Positions 7,209 to 14,849 of a stretch of 23,313 nt of DNA are shown one piece after another. How positions within the stretch are numbered: position 1 is the first letter of the stretch; each line of letters begins with the position of its first letter. Below the pieces are notes generated by a model. That model saw nothing but the letters and a program-made list of their open reading frames with translations, was not told where the DNA came from and made no database searches. Source of the stretch: OLB16 sp964422415 (GTDB taxonomy: Bacteria; Hinthialibacterota; Hinthialibacteria; OLB16); contig CAYRBI010000095.1 in NCBI GenBank assembly GCA_964422415.1, positions 1 through 23,313 of the forward strand, given 5' to 3'. Made by a program: the position numbers and the translations under genes.

Positions 7209-8038
7209 ATCGCCTGGGCGGTCTTGGCGGAGAATTGCGGCTGTACGAAAAGCGCTTTCACCTCGTCCCGTTTCATTCGATCGGCCAGTTCGGCCAAATG
7301 GCGTGGCCCTGGTTCCTTGCCCTCCACCTCGATGGCAACTTGTTTCAATCCATACGATTCCAGGAAGTATCCATAGGCGGGGTGAAACACATACACCTCT
7401 TTTCCTTTCAATGGCGCAAGCATCGCGCTGATTTCCTGGTCGACCCGGTCCAGATCCTCCTGGAAATCCTTGAGGCGGTTGGCATATTCATCCGTATGGG
7501 TTGAATCTATTTGGGAGAGTGTCTTCGCGATGATCTGGGCTTGGAGTTTGACCAGCTTTGGATCCAGCCAGATATGTGGATCTGGGGTTCCCTTTCCTCC
7601 CGACTCAGGAAGGAAACGCAGTGGGATACCTTGCTGGGTCTCCACCATCTTGATCTGGTTCATGGAGAAAGCGATCTTGGTGGCGAGAGAATTCTCGAAG
7701 GGAACCCCAATGCGGAAATAGACATCGGCCTCCGAGAGGAGTGCCAGTTGATGTGGAGTGGGTTCGTAAGTGTGATGTGACTTACCAGGGCCAACCAACA
7801 CCTCGACCGCGACCCGTGGGCCACCGATCCGCTCCACGAAATAGGCCTGTGGAAGGATACTGACAAAGACTTTGATGGGTTTGGATTCCGTTGGTTGGGA
7901 GATGACACTGGGGGTGATTCCACACAAGAGCACAAGAAGGAGGAGGGCTCTCCGCCCTCGCTGGAAAGAGAATCCTTTCTCATTCCAGCGGTGAATAATC
8001 CTCAGCCACGGGATGGTAGACGTGGTCCACATGGTCAT
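7209..8038 (-). CDS. ZnuA-like zinc/manganese ABC transporter substrate-binding protein, C-terminus missing
   Basis: A periplasmic cluster 9 (TroA/ZnuA) protein that captures Zn(II) or Mn(II) for an ABC importer. From the ATG at 8038 (8032 is an alternative) there is an Arg-rich N-terminus, then a hydrophobic signal ALLLLVLLCGITPSVIS and probable cleavage near residue 48. Metal ligands visible are His89 (SHHTYEPTP), His155 (PHIWLDP) and His219 (VFHPAYGYF). The fourth, acidic ligand would lie in the gap. There is no His-rich loop of the E. coli ZnuA type, so Mn is as possible as Zn. The upstream open frame is only an extension into aroE. It lies 20 nt after aroE on the same strand. No znuB or znuC partner gene is visible in the window. 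Confidence 0.88.
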
Positions 8039-8058
8039 CTGCTCGAGACTGGTAACCT

Positions 8059-8913
8059 TTAACCTCGCAAGCTTTCCATGACCACCTTGCGCATGACGGC
8101 CTCGGGTGCGTTTTGTCCAGTGAAGAGTTCGAATTGAGCTACAGCCTGATGGATGAACATCTCGACTCCCGAGATGACACGGCACTTGTTCTCACGTGCC
8201 TCGCGCAGGAGACGGGTTTCCATGGGATTATACACGATATCGAAAACCACCAGGGGCGAACCGAGTAGATGCGCGGGCACCAACGATTCATCGGTCTTGG
8301 GATGCATCCCGATAGGGGTACAGTTCACCAGGAGTAAAGTTCCCGCTAGGGCCTTCTTGAGCGAATCGTGGGAGAGGACCTCTCCCTCCACACGCGCCGA
8401 GGAGAACTGCGCCACATGCCGGGTGAGATCTTTCATCTCATCCTCGATGACGCCAAGAATGTTGAGTTTGGATAGATCCGCCTTTGCGGCCAGAGTGCAG
8501 GCAATCGCACGCGAACCGCCTCCACTCCCTAGGATGGTGACCTCAGCTCCCGCTAGGTTAACTCCCGCTGTCTCGATGGCACGTAAAGCTCCATAGCCAT
8601 CCGTGTTGTAGCCCCGAAGCACCCCATCGTTGTTGACCAGCGTGTTGATCGAGCCAATGCTGGCCGCCACCGGATCCACTTCATCCGCCAAGGACAACGC
8701 CGCCACTTTGTGGGGTATCGTGATACTGAAACCACGGATCCCCAATCCACGCATCCCCATGACAGCAGCTTGGATGTCATCCACCTCACAGGCCACGTAC
8801 ACATAGTTGAGTCCCGTCGTCTGCAAGGCGGCATTGTGGATGGCTGGAGAAAGAGAGTGGCGTACCGGTTTCCCCAGGACGGCCAGAACCTGGGTATAGG
8901 CATCAAGTGTCAT
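8059..8913 (-). CDS. aroE: shikimate dehydrogenase (NADP-dependent)
   Basis: Reduces 3-dehydroshikimate to shikimate in chorismate and aromatic amino-acid synthesis, in the cytoplasm. About 284 residues from the ATG at 8913, close to the family norm. The motifs are in order: SLSP (20-23) for substrate binding, TIPHK with catalytic Lys69, Asn90 (GSINT), NTDG with catalytic Asp105, the Rossmann loop GSGGGSRA (129-136), NCTPIGM, and a C-terminal GVEMFIHQAVAQFELFTG segment. I chose 8913 because a GAG lies 8 nt upstream. The ATG at 8928 would add five residues. The open frame continues to 9036, but the extra Cys-rich residues are not part of the family. It is probably co-transcribed with the downstream znuA-like gene. 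Confidence 0.95.
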   Translation of the reverse strand: MTLDAYTQVLAVLGKPVRHSLSPAIHNAALQTTGLNYVYVACEVDDIQAAVMGMRGLGIRGFSITIPHKVAALSLADEVDPVAASIGSINTLVNNDGVLRGYNTDGYGALRAIETAGVNLAGAEVTILGSGGGSRAIACTLAAKADLSKLNILGVIEDEMKDLTRHVAQFSSARVEGEVLSHDSLKKALAGTLLLVNCTPIGMHPKTDESLVPAHLLGSPLVVFDIVYNPMETRLLREARENKCRVISGVEMFIHQAVAQFELFTGQNAPEAVMRKVVMESLRG

Positions 8914-9120
8914 CGCGGATTCTCGCATGTGGAGGATTTGTGTAGCCCCAAGCATACACCATAGAACTGATAACAGCACAGGTGTGCACGCCAAACAACA
9001 TATATCACTTCCACCCAGGCATGGCGATACACACAAGCAACAGGTTGAATCACTCTGAGGAAGAGTGGGGCCAGCCTAGGTTTCCTTAGATGGCTACTAG
9101 ATGAAATCTAAATTACATTA

Positions 9121-9149
9121 TTGACTTTTCATTGATTGGACGTTAATCT
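9121..9149 (+). promoter_or_regulatory. probable sigma-70-type promoter for pilB-pilC
   Basis: TTGACT (-35) at 9121-9126, a 17-nt spacer, then TAATCT (-10) at 9144-9149. It lies 65 nt upstream of the pilB ATG, in the divergent region shared with aroE. A short inverted pair TTAGAT/ATCTAA (9086-9091, 9106-9111) lies just upstream. Confidence 0.4.
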
Positions 9150-9213
9150 CAGTGGGTAAGGCATTAAGCTATCGGCATAAGGATTTGAGGAGCCAAAGGA
9201 CAGATCAATCGCC

Positions 9214-10968
9214 ATGGTCCGCCAAGCAGCTCGCACAGTACCTCTGGCGAGGCCCGTTTTTTCACGCTCTTTTCAGAGATATCTGATTTCGAGGAATATT
9301 CTCAGTGTGGACCAGGTGGTCGACATCGAGAAGGCCTTGAACGCCAGCGATGGTTCCATCTCGCTGGCGGCGTATTTAGTGGAGAACGGTTACCTTACTG
9401 AAGAAGACCTTGCCACGGCCCTCTCGGACCACTATCAGATCCCGTATATCTCCATTTCCGAATACGAGATTGACCGTGAAATCCTTGATTCGGTCAGCGA
9501 GGATATGGCCAGGCGGTATAAAATCATCCCCCTGGACCGCACCGACAAACTCCTCACAGTCGCCCTCGTCGATCCAGATAACATCCACCATCTCGATGAA
9601 ATCAAAATTAAGACCCGGATGGATGTTATGCCGGTCATCTCACTGCCCAAGGAGATCGAGGCCGCCATCAACAAGTACTATGGTGGTGGTAAGGAAGTTC
9701 ATGCCGAGGAGTCCTATGCCAGCCTGCTGGATGGAATGCAGCAAGAGGATCTCGAGGTAGTACACGACCAGGACGATGATATGGATGGGGAAGGGGGTGT
9801 GGAATCCGCTCCCATCATCCGGCTGGTTAATATGCTCATTTCCGAAGCGATCCGCGGACGGTGTAGCGATATTCATATCGAACCCGAGGAGAAGGCGGTC
9901 CGGATTCGTTATCGTATTGATGGTGTCTTGAAAGAGATGCCGGGCATTCCCAAGAAGATGCAGAATGCTGTGACCAGCCGCATCAAGATCATCTCGGAAT
10001 TGGACATCGCTGAAAGACGTAAGCCGCAGGATGGCCGTTTCAAGATGAAGCTCGAGAACCGTGTGGTCGATTTCCGTGTTTCTACGGTTCCCACGGTTCA
10101 TGGCGAGAAGGTGGTCATGCGCCTTCTGGATAAGCGTAATCTACAATTGGATCTCACCAAACTCGGCTTCGAGCCCGACTCGCTGGCGAAGTTCGAGCGG
10201 GCCATCAAACGCCCGTATGGGATGATGGTGGTGACTGGCCCGACTGGTTCTGGAAAATCAACCACCCTCTATTCAGCCCTTTCGCGTATCAATGATCCCG
10301 GTAAGAACATCATGACCGCCGAGGACCCGGTGGAGTACCAGATCAAGGGCATCAACCAGGTCCAGGTCCGTACTGATTTTGGAATGGGATTCCCGGAGGT
10401 TTTACGATCTTTTCTGCGGCAAGATCCAGACATCATCATGATTGGTGAGATCCGTGACTTGGATACCGCCTCCATCGCCGTGAAAGCAGCTCTCACCGGT
10501 CACTTTGTGCTTTCCACATTGCACACCAACGATGCCCCCAGCAGCTTGAACCGTTTGGTTGATATGGGAGTGGAGCCATTCTTGGTTGGAGCTAGTCTCC
10601 TTCTCGTAGTGGCTCAGCGGCTAGTGCGAAAGATTTGCCCGGAATGCAAACGCTCTTATCAACCCACCCCCGAAGTCCTTCAACAGTTGGGGATGGATAC
10701 CAGCCAGGCAGATTCACTCGTCTTCTATGAAGGGAAAGGGTGCTCCAACTGTAGTGATACCGGGTACCGGGGACGAATGGCGTTGTATGAAGTCATGGAG
10801 ATGGATGAAGAGCTTTCCGATGCCGCCATCAAGGGCTTGCCCAACAAGGAAATCAAAGCCATCGCCCGTAAGAATGGAATGCACACTCTGCGTGATAGCG
10901 GTATCGCCAAGATTATCGATGGCATGACGACAATCGAAGAGGTCTTGAGTACAACCTATGAGAACTGA
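9214..10968 (+). CDS. pilB: type IV pilus assembly / type II secretion ATPase (PilB/GspE family)
   Basis: A hexameric cytoplasmic ATPase that drives assembly of pilin or pseudopilin subunits at the inner membrane. Of 584 residues, about 20-155 form an MshEN-type N-terminal domain and 190-584 the T2SSE ATPase. Visible motifs are Walker A GPTGSGKST (342-350), the Asp box around 366-372 (MTAEDPVEY), Walker B with DPDIIMIGEIRD (404-415), the His box TLHTND (435-440), and a zinc-binding tetracysteine Cys475, Cys478, Cys510, Cys513. The start has only a weak AAGGA 13 nt upstream, and no better in-frame start is seen. It is followed after 26 nt by a pilC-type gene. PilB is favoured over GspE because of the MshEN domain and the direct pilC neighbour, but a type II secretion role is not excluded. 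Confidence 0.9.
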   Translation: MVRQAARTVPLARPVFSRSFQRYLISRNILSVDQVVDIEKALNASDGSISLAAYLVENGYLTEEDLATALSDHYQIPYISISEYEIDREILDSVSEDMARRYKIIPLDRTDKLLTVALVDPDNIHHLDEIKIKTRMDVMPVISLPKEIEAAINKYYGGGKEVHAEESYASLLDGMQQEDLEVVHDQDDDMDGEGGVESAPIIRLVNMLISEAIRGRCSDIHIEPEEKAVRIRYRIDGVLKEMPGIPKKMQNAVTSRIKIISELDIAERRKPQDGRFKMKLENRVVDFRVSTVPTVHGEKVVMRLLDKRNLQLDLTKLGFEPDSLAKFERAIKRPYGMMVVTGPTGSGKSTTLYSALSRINDPGKNIMTAEDPVEYQIKGINQVQVRTDFGMGFPEVLRSFLRQDPDIIMIGEIRDLDTASIAVKAALTGHFVLSTLHTNDAPSSLNRLVDMGVEPFLVGASLLLVVAQRLVRKICPECKRSYQPTPEVLQQLGMDTSQADSLVFYEGKGCSNCSDTGYRGRMALYEVMEMDEELSDAAIKGLPNKEIKAIARKNGMHTLRDSGIAKIIDGMTTIEEVLSTTYEN

Positions 10969-10994
10969 GCGGAGAGTGGGAGGAGAACATTGCT

Positions 10995-12215
10995 ATGCCT
11001 GCCTATGTCTATTCAGCGCGTGACCGTGTTGGTCAGATGGTCGAGGGATCGATCGAGGCGGCCAATCCCACTGAGGGAATGGGGATACTACGTGGGAAGG
11101 GACTTGTGGTTACCTCTTTGCGTGAAGGCCAGTCCAAAGCATCCACATCGGTTCAGAAGCAACGTAAGAAGAAAAAGAAGATCACGATTGATGACCGTGT
11201 GGTCTTCAGCCGTCAGATGGCCACCATGGTCAATGCCGGTTTGCCCCTTATCGAAGGTCTTTCGATCCTAGGAGAGAACCTTGAGAATGGCTCCTTTGCC
11301 GCCGTGGTCAAACAGATCGAAAGAGATGTTGAATCGGGAGATACCCTCACCGATGCCATGGCCAAACATCCCAAGGTGTTTGACACCCTTTATGTCAGTT
11401 TGATCCGCGCGGGTGAAGCCGCTGGTATGCTCGATCAGATCCTCTTACAGCTCTCGAGCTATCTTGAGAAAGCTTCCTCTCTCCAGCGCAAGGTCAAATC
11501 GGCGATGATCTACCCCGCCGTAATCGCCAGCGTGGCAGTGGCGGTGGTGGGGATGCTCATGATAAAGGTCATCCCGGTGTTCGCTGACATCTTCAAGCAA
11601 TTTGACGCCGAGCTACCGGCGCCTACCCAGTTCATGATCAACCTCAGTTTTTTCTGCCAAAGGTATTTTCTGGTGGTGATTGCGGGGGCGGTAATTGGGG
11701 GTTTTCTTTTCAAGAAGTACATTAACACCAAGGGGGGACGGTACCAGTTTGATGCTTGTCTGTTGAAAGCACCCGTCTTGGGCGAGCTCTTCCAAAAAGT
11801 GGCTATAGCCAAGTTTACACGCACCTTCAGCACTCTCTTGCGCTCAGGTGTCAACATCATCCTGTCCCTTGAGATCGTGGCCAAGAGTTCTGGTAACAGT
11901 GTGGTTGAGGAGGCGGTCCTTAAGGTCCGCAACAGCATCAAAGAGGGCGAATCCATCTCTGGCCCGCTCAAGACCTGCGCGGTTTTCCCCCCGATGGTGG
12001 TTCGTATGATTGACATCGGTGAACGAACTGGCGCACTCGATGACATGCTCGTGAAGATTGCTGATTATTATGAGGAACAGGTGGATATCGCGGTGGCGGG
12101 CCTGACCTCGCTGATGGAACCCCTCATTATCTGCTTCCTTGGAGTAGTGGTCGGTGGCATTGTGATCTCAATGTTCCTCCCCATGTTCCAGCTTGGCAGT
12201 ATCGTGGGACATTGA
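10995..12215 (+). CDS. pilC: inner-membrane platform protein of type IV pilus / type II secretion (PilC/GspF family)
   Basis: The polytopic platform protein that couples the PilB ATPase to pilin polymerisation. Its 406 residues are the normal length. There are two T2SSF repeats at about 70-193 and 270-395, with similar cores (FSRQMATMVNAGLPLIEGL and FTRTFSTLLRSGVNIILSL; GEAAGMLDQIL and GERTGALDDML). Three to four hydrophobic helices are visible (about 167-190, 222-240, 372-397). The N-terminal cytoplasmic part includes a Lys-rich stretch (RKKKKK) before the first repeat. The start has a good GGAGGAG site 9 nt upstream. No pilT, pilD, pilin or pilM-Q genes lie nearby in this window. Confidence 0.9.
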   Translation: MPAYVYSARDRVGQMVEGSIEAANPTEGMGILRGKGLVVTSLREGQSKASTSVQKQRKKKKKITIDDRVVFSRQMATMVNAGLPLIEGLSILGENLENGSFAAVVKQIERDVESGDTLTDAMAKHPKVFDTLYVSLIRAGEAAGMLDQILLQLSSYLEKASSLQRKVKSAMIYPAVIASVAVAVVGMLMIKVIPVFADIFKQFDAELPAPTQFMINLSFFCQRYFLVVIAGAVIGGFLFKKYINTKGGRYQFDACLLKAPVLGELFQKVAIAKFTRTFSTLLRSGVNIILSLEIVAKSSGNSVVEEAVLKVRNSIKEGESISGPLKTCAVFPPMVVRMIDIGERTGALDDMLVKIADYYEEQVDIAVAGLTSLMEPLIICFLGVVVGGIVISMFLPMFQLGSIVGH

Positions 12216-12243
12216 GAAAAAAAAGAGAGTCTTCAGACCAGTT

Positions 12244-12330
12244 TTCAGGTACCCAACCTGAAGGTTGAACAACATACCCGTAAGTTGTTCACACTTTAGT
12301 GTGTGGAGCAACCTGAAGGCTGAGCTTTTA
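12244..12330. repeat. nested inverted repeats in the convergent pilC/rpsI intergenic region
   Basis: Several complementary pairs share bases: TTCAGGT (12244-12250) with ACCTGAA (12256-12262); CAACC (12254-12258) with GGTTG (12263-12267); GAACAAC (12267-12273) with GTTGTTC (12284-12290); CACACT (12290-12295) with AGTGTG (12298-12303). An 11-nt direct repeat CAACCTGAAGG occurs at 12254-12264 and 12309-12319. The last hairpin is followed by CTTTTAT. It could act as the pilC terminator, but mutually exclusive pairings suggest a more complex RNA or repeat element. Confidence 0.6.
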
Positions 12331-12416
12331 TATAAGTGAACGGAACTCAAGCCTCACGGTCTCATCTTTCCTGAGCACCACCACGCGGTGTAATGAGATC
12401 CCAACCAATGGCCACC

Positions 12417-12456
12417 ATATAGAAAAGGCGGCAGCTCCCCAGCGAGAGCTGCCGCC
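12417..12456 (-). terminator. rho-independent terminator of the rplM-rpsI operon
   Basis: An 11-bp perfect stem (GGCGGCAGCTC at 12427-12437 with GAGCTGCCGCC at 12446-12456) has an 8-nt loop. Read on the minus strand it is followed by TTTTCTATAT. It lies 30 nt past the rpsI stop. Confidence 0.9.
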
Positions 12457-12485
12457 CTGGTAAGAATCCTTCGAAAGGTTCGTGT

Positions 12486-12881
12486 TTAGCGCTTGGAGAA
12501 CTGGAAGCGGGCACGGGCGCCACGCTGTCCGAACTTCTTGCGCTCGACCATGCGTGGATCGCGGGTGAGTAGTCCCGCTTTCTTGAGCGGGCCACGGTTT
12601 GTCAGGTTAAGGTCACACAGCGCACGGGCAAGACCATGGCGCAGAGCTCCCGCCTGACCAGACTTGCCACCTCCCCGGATGGTGGCCTTGATATCGTAAC
12701 GGCCGTTCGTCTCGGTGATGTCGAATGGCTGACGGATAATCATGGAGAGAACGGACCGTCCGAAGTACTGATCGGCCTCCATCCCATTCACCATGATCTT
12801 TCCACTGCCCGGTTTCAGAAAAACCCGTGCGGTAGCGGTCTTCCGCCGCCCGGTTCCATAGTTGTACTCTCCAACAGGCAT
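12486..12881 (-). CDS. rpsI: 30S ribosomal protein S9
   Basis: A universal small-subunit protein whose C-terminal tail contacts P-site tRNA. Its 131 residues are typical. The N-terminal YGTGRRKTATARVFLKPGSG and the central TIRGGGKSGQAGALRHGLARAL are the family signature, and the basic tail ends in the expected FQFSKR. A GAGGA site lies just upstream (minus strand), and the ATG is 18 nt after the rplM stop, so the two form the usual L13-S9 operon. A strong terminator follows. Confidence 0.98.
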   Translation of the reverse strand: MPVGEYNYGTGRRKTATARVFLKPGSGKIMVNGMEADQYFGRSVLSMIIRQPFDITETNGRYDIKATIRGGGKSGQAGALRHGLARALCDLNLTNRGPLKKAGLLTRDPRMVERKKFGQRGARARFQFSKR

Positions 12882-12899
12882 TGTCCTCGATCTCCTCGA

Positions 12900-13334
12900 T
12901 TAGAACTCAAGCACCTGAGGCTTCTGCGCCTCGTGCTCGTGGGTGTTCCCGGTATAAACCCGGAGTTTCTTGATCTGGGCACGTCCCAAGCGACCCTTTG
13001 GAAGCATCCCCCACACTGCTTTCTCGATGATCCGCTCAGGGTGTTTCTTCATCAGCAGGTTGAAAGAGGTCTCCTTCAACCCACCCGGATACCCGCTGTA
13101 ATGGCGGTACATCTTGTCCGATCCCTTGTTTCCGGTTACCGCCACCTTATCCGCGTTGAGGATGATGACATGGTCACCCGCATCCACGCTTGTTGAAAAA
13201 GTGGGCTTATGCTTACCACGCAGGATCTTGGCAACCTCGCTGGCGAGACGGCCAAGGACTTTATCCGTGGCATCCACCACAAACCATTGGGAATCGACTT
13301 CTCCCGGCTTCGTATAGTGAGTCTTGTTGCTCAT
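12900..13334 (-). CDS. rplM: 50S ribosomal protein L13
   Basis: An early-assembly large-subunit protein. It has 144 residues with the family pattern: WFVVDATDKVLGRLAS near the N-terminus, KPTFSTSVDAGDHVIILNADKVAVTGNK, YRHYSGYPGGLKE, PERIIEKAVWGMLPKGRLGR and a C-terminal YTGNTHEHEAQKPQ. The ATG at 13334 is preceded by GGAG at a 9-nt spacing. It is followed by rpsI and lies 53 nt after the stop of the DUF2889 gene on the same strand, so co-transcription with that gene is possible. No leader structure was identified. Confidence 0.98.
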   Translation of the reverse strand: MSNKTHYTKPGEVDSQWFVVDATDKVLGRLASEVAKILRGKHKPTFSTSVDAGDHVIILNADKVAVTGNKGSDKMYRHYSGYPGGLKETSFNLLMKKHPERIIEKAVWGMLPKGRLGRAQIKKLRVYTGNTHEHEAQKPQVLEF

Positions 13335-13387
13335 CCATCAATCTCCATGATTAGACACAAACGGGGAACAATACCTGTGCTTTAGGC

Positions 13388-13936
13388 CTAGGTCAATCCC
13401 TTATGCTTGGCAAGGAAAACATCCGTCGACTCGGGAAGTCTACCATCATTCCGGAAACTTACACAGGTGTCCCTTGTATAAATCATCTGCCGCAGGATCT
13501 CCTGGTGTTCCGCGCGGGTGACCAGATTAGCGCGGCCACGGATTTCCTCATATCCCGCGCCAATGAAGAGGGCGCGGAGAGAGGCCTCCAGTGCGGTGTA
13601 GAGATGGGTACATCCATCCACACGTGGAATCAATTGGTGGATCATGTGTAACACCCCTCCCCCCATGACCCGTAATCCAATGAGACGCTTGTAACTCTCA
13701 TGTGACTCGGGGCAAGTCTCGAAGGGGTGACGGTTCATGGTGACCGCGATGTCCTTGATGACATAGGTCTCTTGATCGACCAGAACCGCCAGTTCCATGT
13801 CATGATAATTATCGTGGAGCTTGCAGATCGAGAGCGCTCCCTCTTGAGTCAGATAGACTTCTGTGGAGACAGTCCGGTGAAAGGTCTGTTGCTCAAACAG
13901 GGATAGGCTCTTCAGTTCGGCGACAGATCGAGACAT
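13388..13936 (-). CDS. DUF2889 family protein of unknown function
   Basis: 182 residues. The DUF2889 pattern as I recall it is clear: an N-terminal beta segment (RTVSTEVYLTQEGALSICKLHDNYHDMELAVLVD), then VIKDIAVTMNRHPFETCPES, ESYKRLIGLRVMGGGVLHMIHQLI, and the hallmark GCTHLYTALEASLRALFIG with a Cys-Thr-His that could bind metal. The family is found in many proteobacteria and its role is unknown. It is soluble, with no signal peptide. The start at 13936 is supported by AAGGAGG 10 nt upstream. It lies 53 nt upstream of rplM on the same strand, so it may share a transcript with the ribosomal genes. Function cannot be inferred. Confidence 0.82.
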   Translation of the reverse strand: MSRSVAELKSLSLFEQQTFHRTVSTEVYLTQEGALSICKLHDNYHDMELAVLVDQETYVIKDIAVTMNRHPFETCPESHESYKRLIGLRVMGGGVLHMIHQLIPRVDGCTHLYTALEASLRALFIGAGYEEIRGRANLVTRAEHQEILRQMIYTRDTCVSFRNDGRLPESTDVFLAKHKGLT

Positions 13937-14059
13937 GACATGCGGCCTCCTTGGTGGTAGGCGTATTTAAACGGTTAAGGGCATGAGGGGAAAGGGGGGC
14001 AGGGATGATTTCTTGTGTTTTTTCATCTCACGGCCACCAGCGATGTTGGATATACGGAG

Positions 14060-14084
14060 TTGGACATTCCCGTCCCATGTCCAA
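14060..14084. repeat. 8-bp perfect inverted repeat upstream of the hemolysin III gene
   Basis: TTGGACAT (14060-14067) and ATGTCCAA (14077-14084) are separated by 9 nt. It lies in the 238-nt divergent region 13937-14174 between the DUF2889 gene and the hemolysin III-like gene, about 90 nt before the latter's start. No T-run follows, so an operator or a leader hairpin is more likely than a terminator. No convincing promoter could be assigned elsewhere in this region. Confidence 0.4.
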
Positions 14085-14174
14085 ATCCGCCCACCTCGTG
14101 TACCCTGAGTGTGTTGGATGGATCCCATGGAGGGGACAATTTCCTTTTTTGTTAGCTTAAACGAAGAGATTTGA

Positions 14175-14849
14175 ATGACTATCGAAGGACTGACACACCG
14201 CGCCGTTCTGCACCCCTATTCGAAGGCGGATGAATTGGCGAACAGCCTGACCCATGGACTTGGCCTGATCCTCAGTCTGGTGGGGGGAGCTTTCCTAATT
14301 GTTTTCGCGGTTCTCCGGGGAGATAACTGGCATGTCGCCAGTTGTTCGATTTTCGTAGCCAGCTTATGCCTTTTATATGGTATCTCGACCCTATACCACT
14401 CAGTCCAGAATCCACGCCTCAAGCATGGATTACGGATCGCGGATCATTCCTGCATCTATCTGCTCATCGCCGGGAGTTATACCCCCTTTACCCTGACAGT
14501 TATGCGTGGGGGGATTGGCTGGACTCTCTTCGGGGTTGTGTGGGCGATTGCTCTGACAGGGATCATCATCAAGGTTTTCACTGAATACCGGTATGGATTC
14601 ATCTCGGTTCTCATGTACCTGGTCATGGGCTGGCTGGTGGTGCTTGCGATCGGTCCCACGCTTAAGGTAGTCCCGGTTCCGGGGGTGTTGTGGTTACTGG
14701 CGGGAGGATTGGCTTACACCGGAGGCGTTGTCTTCTTTGCCATGGAACGGTTTCCTTTCAATCATGCGGTCTGGCATCTGTTCGTAATGGCGGGGAGTGC
14801 CTGTCATTACCTGGCGATTATGTTTTATGTGGTTCCTCGTCCGGCTTAG
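14175..14849 (+). CDS. hemolysin III / PAQR family seven-helix membrane protein (YqfA-like)
   Basis: 224 residues with seven hydrophobic helices. The family motifs are present: ADELANSLTHGLGL before TM1, LYGISTLYHS at the end of TM2, LRIADHSCIYLLIAGSYTPF leading into TM3, and the C-terminal FNHAVWHLFVMAGSACHYLAI. Three conserved His residues (in YHS, HAVWH) and the Asp in ADHS form the zinc site seen in PAQR/adiponectin-receptor structures, so a metal-dependent lipid hydrolase-like role is possible. The hemolysin name is historical. The start has a weak GAAGAGA site. The last 32 nt overlap the 3' end of the opposing glycosyltransferase gene. Confidence 0.92.
   Translation: MTIEGLTHRAVLHPYSKADELANSLTHGLGLILSLVGGAFLIVFAVLRGDNWHVASCSIFVASLCLLYGISTLYHSVQNPRLKHGLRIADHSCIYLLIAGSYTPFTLTVMRGGIGWTLFGVVWAIALTGIIIKVFTEYRYGFISVLMYLVMGWLVVLAIGPTLKVVPVPGVLWLLAGGLAYTGGVVFFAMERFPFNHAVWHLFVMAGSACHYLAIMFYVVPRPA

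Noticed and set aside
7209..7504. Continuation of the obg frame beyond the N run
   Set aside because: This stretch is the antisense of the ZnuA-like coding region, which has clear metal-binding motifs on the minus strand. The frame only joins obg through undefined bases.
8039..8185. N-terminal extension of the ZnuA-like protein to 8185
   Set aside because: It overlaps the 3' end of aroE and gives a charged extension ahead of the signal peptide. Starts at 8038 or 8032 fit a secreted protein.
9086..9111. TTAGAT/ATCTAA pair upstream of the pilB promoter as an operator
   Set aside because: Six-base arms in an AT-rich stretch are expected by chance, so it is mentioned only as context.
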